NCBI RefSeq assembly: GCF_029959445.1
Contig: NZ_JASCOR010000006.1
Span: forward strand, 1 to 61,885
DNA length: 61,885 bases
Source: Stenotrophomonas sp. PS02298
GTDB lineage: Bacteria; Pseudomonadota; Gammaproteobacteria; Xanthomonadales; Xanthomonadaceae
Direction of reading: 5' to 3'
Each line of letters opens with the position of its first letter. Within the stretch, counting starts at the first letter, position 1. This document shows positions 59,878-61,885 of this stretch, piece after piece. A program made the translations under genes and the position numbers. The notes beneath the pieces were generated by a model. That model was not told the origin of the DNA. It ran no database searches and saw only the letters and a list, made by a program, of their open reading frames with translations.

Positions 59878-60822
59878 TCAATCCGGATTGGCCACACCAT
59901 GCGGCACGTGGCCAGCAGCCACGTGCTGACGTGCACTATCGATATTGTGCTGGGAATCGTCGAAGAAGATGTCGGCTCCGAAGGCTTCAAGGAACGGGCC
60001 CTTGTGGCGGCCGCCGAGGAACAGCGCTTCATCCAGGCGCACGCCCCACTCGCGCAGGGTGCGGATCACACGCTCATGCGCAGGTGCCGAACGTGCGGTT
60101 ACCAGCGCGGTGCGGATTGGTGCGGCTTCACCAGCCGGGAACGCCGCCTGCAAGGCATGCAATGCGGACAGGAAGTTGCGGAAGGGGCCACCGCTGAGCG
60201 GCTCATGCGCGCGCTCGCGCTCATGGCGACCGAATGCTTCCACGCCCTGCTCGCGCGAGATGCGTTCGCTTTCGTCGCCGAAGATAACCGCATCACCATC
60301 GAAGGCGATGCGCAGCTGGGTTTTGGAGCGACCGGTATCGGTCGCGGCAGCCGAAGCAGCAGCGACGTCCTGGGCGCTCTGCGGCAGGATCGTCGCCGCG
60401 GCAATACCATTGACCAGTGCGCGTCGCACCGAGTCCGGGTTGGCCGACAGGAACAGATCGGTGCCGAACGGCTTGACGTAAGGCCATGTCGGCTCACCGG
60501 CGGTGAAGGTGGCTCGCACGATATCCAGCTTGTAGTGCTGGATGGAGTTGAAGATACGCAGGCCGGTATCGGCGGAATTGCGCGACAGCAGGATCACCTC
60601 CACGCGCGGCGTCTCCACCGGCGCACCATCATTGAGCGCCAACAGCTTGCGCACCACCGGGAAGGCAACGCCGGGCTTGAGCACATCATCCTCGTGCGCG
60701 CGCTGGTAGGCGGCATAGGCCTCCAGACCTTCGCGTTCGAACAGGGCGTGGCCTTCTTCGAGATCGAACAGTGCGCGCGAAGTAACCGCAACGGTGAGAA
60801 GCCGGGGAGTGTTGTCACCCAT
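59878..60822 (-). CDS. 5'-Nucleotidase, cytosolic-type (PF06189)
   Basis: This 314-residue HAD-like hydrolase of the cytosolic 5'-nucleotidase I type dephosphorylates nucleoside monophosphates. The N-terminal half shows VAVTSRALFDLEEGHALFER. Motif-like stretches are AFDGDAVIFGDESE, TALVTARSAPAHERVIRTL and GADIFFDDSQHNIDSA (HAD C-terminal acidic motif). The ATG at 60822 starts MGDNTPRLLTVAVTSR, better than the frame's earlier start. It lies between nadK (upstream on the same strand) and the tmm leader. Substrate preference cannot be told. Confidence 0.85.
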   Translation of the reverse strand: MGDNTPRLLTVAVTSRALFDLEEGHALFEREGLEAYAAYQRAHEDDVLKPGVAFPVVRKLLALNDGAPVETPRVEVILLSRNSADTGLRIFNSIQHYKLDIVRATFTAGEPTWPYVKPFGTDLFLSANPDSVRRALVNGIAAATILPQSAQDVAAASAAATDTGRSKTQLRIAFDGDAVIFGDESERISREQGVEAFGRHERERAHEPLSGGPFRNFLSALHALQAAFPAGEAAPIRTALVTARSAPAHERVIRTLREWGVRLDEALFLGGRHKGPFLEAFGADIFFDDSQHNIDSARQHVAAGHVPHGVANPD

Positions 60823-60898
60823 GGACGATGAACCCAATACGATCAAGGAACGGGACCCAGTCTACCCGGAAGCGGCCCCGCTGCTGCGATTCCGTCCC

Positions 60899-61663
60899 TC
60901 AGACCATGAACTGCTCGCTCAGGATGCGCTCTTCGAGGTTGTGCTCGGGGTCGAACAGCAAGGTCACCTGGCGCTCGCGCGATTCACGGATGGTCACTTC
61001 CACCACATCGCGGGTTTCATGCGAATCGGCGGTGACGCTGACCGGGCGTTTGTAGGGGTCGAGCACGCGGAAACGCACTTCGGTCTCGGCCTTGAGGATG
61101 GCGCCACGCCAACGGCGCGGCCGATACGGGGCCAACGGGGTCAAGGCGATGGTGTTCGAACCCAGCGGCAGGATCGGGCCATGCGCCGAGTAGTTGTAAG
61201 CAGTGCTGCCGGCCGGCGTGGACACCAGCACGCCGTCGCAGATCAGCTCTTCCACCCGCTGCTGGCCGTTGAGATCGATGCCGATATGCGCGGCCTGGCG
61301 GGTCTGGCGCAGCATTGAGACGTCGTTGTAAGCCAAAGAGCCGGTGGTGGTTCCGGATTCGGTCAACGCAATCATTTCCAGCGGACGCAGGTGGGCCGGC
61401 TCGGCCAAGGCCAGGCGCTGGATCAGATCGTCTTCGCGATGGTGGTTCATCAGGAAGCCGACGGTGCCCAGCTTCATGCCAAACACAGGCTTACCCTTGC
61501 CGCCATGGCGATGCAGGGTCTGCAGCATGAAGCCGTCGCCACCCAGCGGGCAGATCACGTCCGCGTCTTCCGGGTTGTGATCGCCGTAGCGGGCAGCCAG
61601 GCTGACACGGGCCTGCTGGGCAGTCTCGACGGTGCTGGCGAGGAATGCGATTCGGGGGGACAC
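60899..61663 (-). CDS. nadK: NAD kinase
   Basis: This enzyme phosphorylates NAD to NADP with ATP. It has 254 residues from GTG 61663 ([20 protein letters not shown]). The diagnostic GGDG is in [17 protein letters not shown] and the substrate motif in [23 protein letters not shown]. The upstream in-frame sequence (to 61771) lacks homology-like character. It is a short gammaproteobacterial/xanthomonad form. The 5'-nucleotidase gene is downstream, 76 bases away on the same strand, and they may share a transcript. Confidence 0.94.
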   Translation of the reverse strand: MSPRIAFLASTVETAQQARVSLAARYGDHNPEDADVICPLGGDGFMLQTLHRHGGKGKPVFGMKLGTVGFLMNHHREDDLIQRLALAEPAHLRPLEMIALTESGTTTGSLAYNDVSMLRQTRQAAHIGIDLNGQQRVEELICDGVLVSTPAGSTAYNYSAHGPILPLGSNTIALTPLAPYRPRRWRGAILKAETEVRFRVLDPYKRPVSVTADSHETRDVVEVTIRESRERQVTLLFDPEHNLEERILSEQFMV

Positions 61664-61764
61664 GTGCGCGTCTTTTCGTTCGGCTTGGAGGGCGAGGATA
61701 ACCTGCTGGTGTGCTGACTGGTGCTTTCGTTGGGGGCAAAAGCTAGAGCAGTAGTGCGAAGCCG

Positions 61765-61885
61765 CCCTCACCCCAACCCCTCTCCCGCAAGCGGGAGAGG
61801 GGCTGAAGCTGCAATTGCAGGCGGTGCTCGCGCTCGCAGATCGCTAGCCCCTCTCCCGCGCGCGGGAGAGGGGGTGGGGTGAGGG
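61765..61885. repeat. Inverted pair of CCCCTCTCCCGC-family elements
   Basis: The first copy (61765-61803) begins CCCTCACCCCAACCCCTCTC; the second (61847-61885) ends GGGAGAGGGGGTGGGGTGAGGG and is its reverse complement in overall layout. The pair with its 43-base centre could fold into one large hairpin. The window stops in or at the end of the second copy. Confidence 0.85.

Overview
The window is a GC-rich gammaproteobacterial chromosome segment. It most likely comes from the Xanthomonadaceae (Lysobacterales), and Stenotrophomonas is the best guess. The pointers are many GTAG-type palindromes around GCCGAGCATGGCTCGGC (the SMAG repeats described in S. maltophilia), a natural Gln at GyrA position 83, an 825-residue LigA, an nbaC-kynU-kmo kynurenine cluster, and dense operons with ATGA overlaps. 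I see no phage, integrase, IS transposase, CRISPR array, tRNA or rRNA. Most of the window is core chromosome; a stretch of unfamiliar genes at about 16.3-18.9 kb looks accessory.

Layout. 0-7.4 kb: sodA, an exported barnase-type RNase overlapping a barstar inhibitor, an exported SRPBCC protein, a 153-bp tandem repeat, a VOC protein, uup, and a divergent LysR/YeiH pair with a palindromic operator. 7.6-10.4 kb: the prfB-lysS operon with the RF2 +1 frameshift. 10.5-16.3 kb: two paralogous exported beta-repeat proteins facing a large VIT/VWA/DUF2135 protein. 16.3-18.9 kb: a patch of orphan genes that includes a small frameshifted reading frame. 18.9-21.2 kb: a membrane LytTR regulator divergent from an acyltransferase. 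21.3-24.2 kb: a DesT/FabR-type fatty-acid desaturation module (desaturase, ferredoxin-type reductase, TetR repressor) with a clear shared operator. 24.6-28.8 kb: a DUF1615 lipoprotein, a diguanylate cyclase, a HipA-like kinase/DUF3037 pair and a small TonB-C-like protein. 28.9-35.7 kb: an acyl-CoA synthetase, gyrA, mtnA and a DUF3011 protein. 35.8-44.2 kb: smc-zipA-ligA-GNAT-epmA, all on the minus strand. 44.4-45.7 kb: rpsF-rpsR-rplI. 45.9-51.3 kb: an MFS exporter, an IscA-family protein, asnS with two small genes, a PaiB-like protein and carbonic anhydrase. 51.5-58.0 kb: nbaC-kynU-kmo-sbcB-DUF2461, then SRPBCC and DUF2939 genes. 58.0-61.7 kb: trimethylamine monooxygenase (tmm), a cytosolic-type 5'-nucleotidase and nadK.

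Functionally, the kynurenine cluster (tryptophan to quinolinate, hence NAD) and nadK (NAD to NADP) lie in the same 10 kb. The smc-zipA-ligA block links chromosome compaction, division and replication. The des module is a self-contained membrane-fluidity circuit. Intergenic space is full of four kinds of short palindrome (SMAG, a TGTGGGAGCGGC/GCCGCTCCCACA family, a CCCCTCTCCCGC family and a CCCTCCCC family), which account for most of the non-coding DNA.
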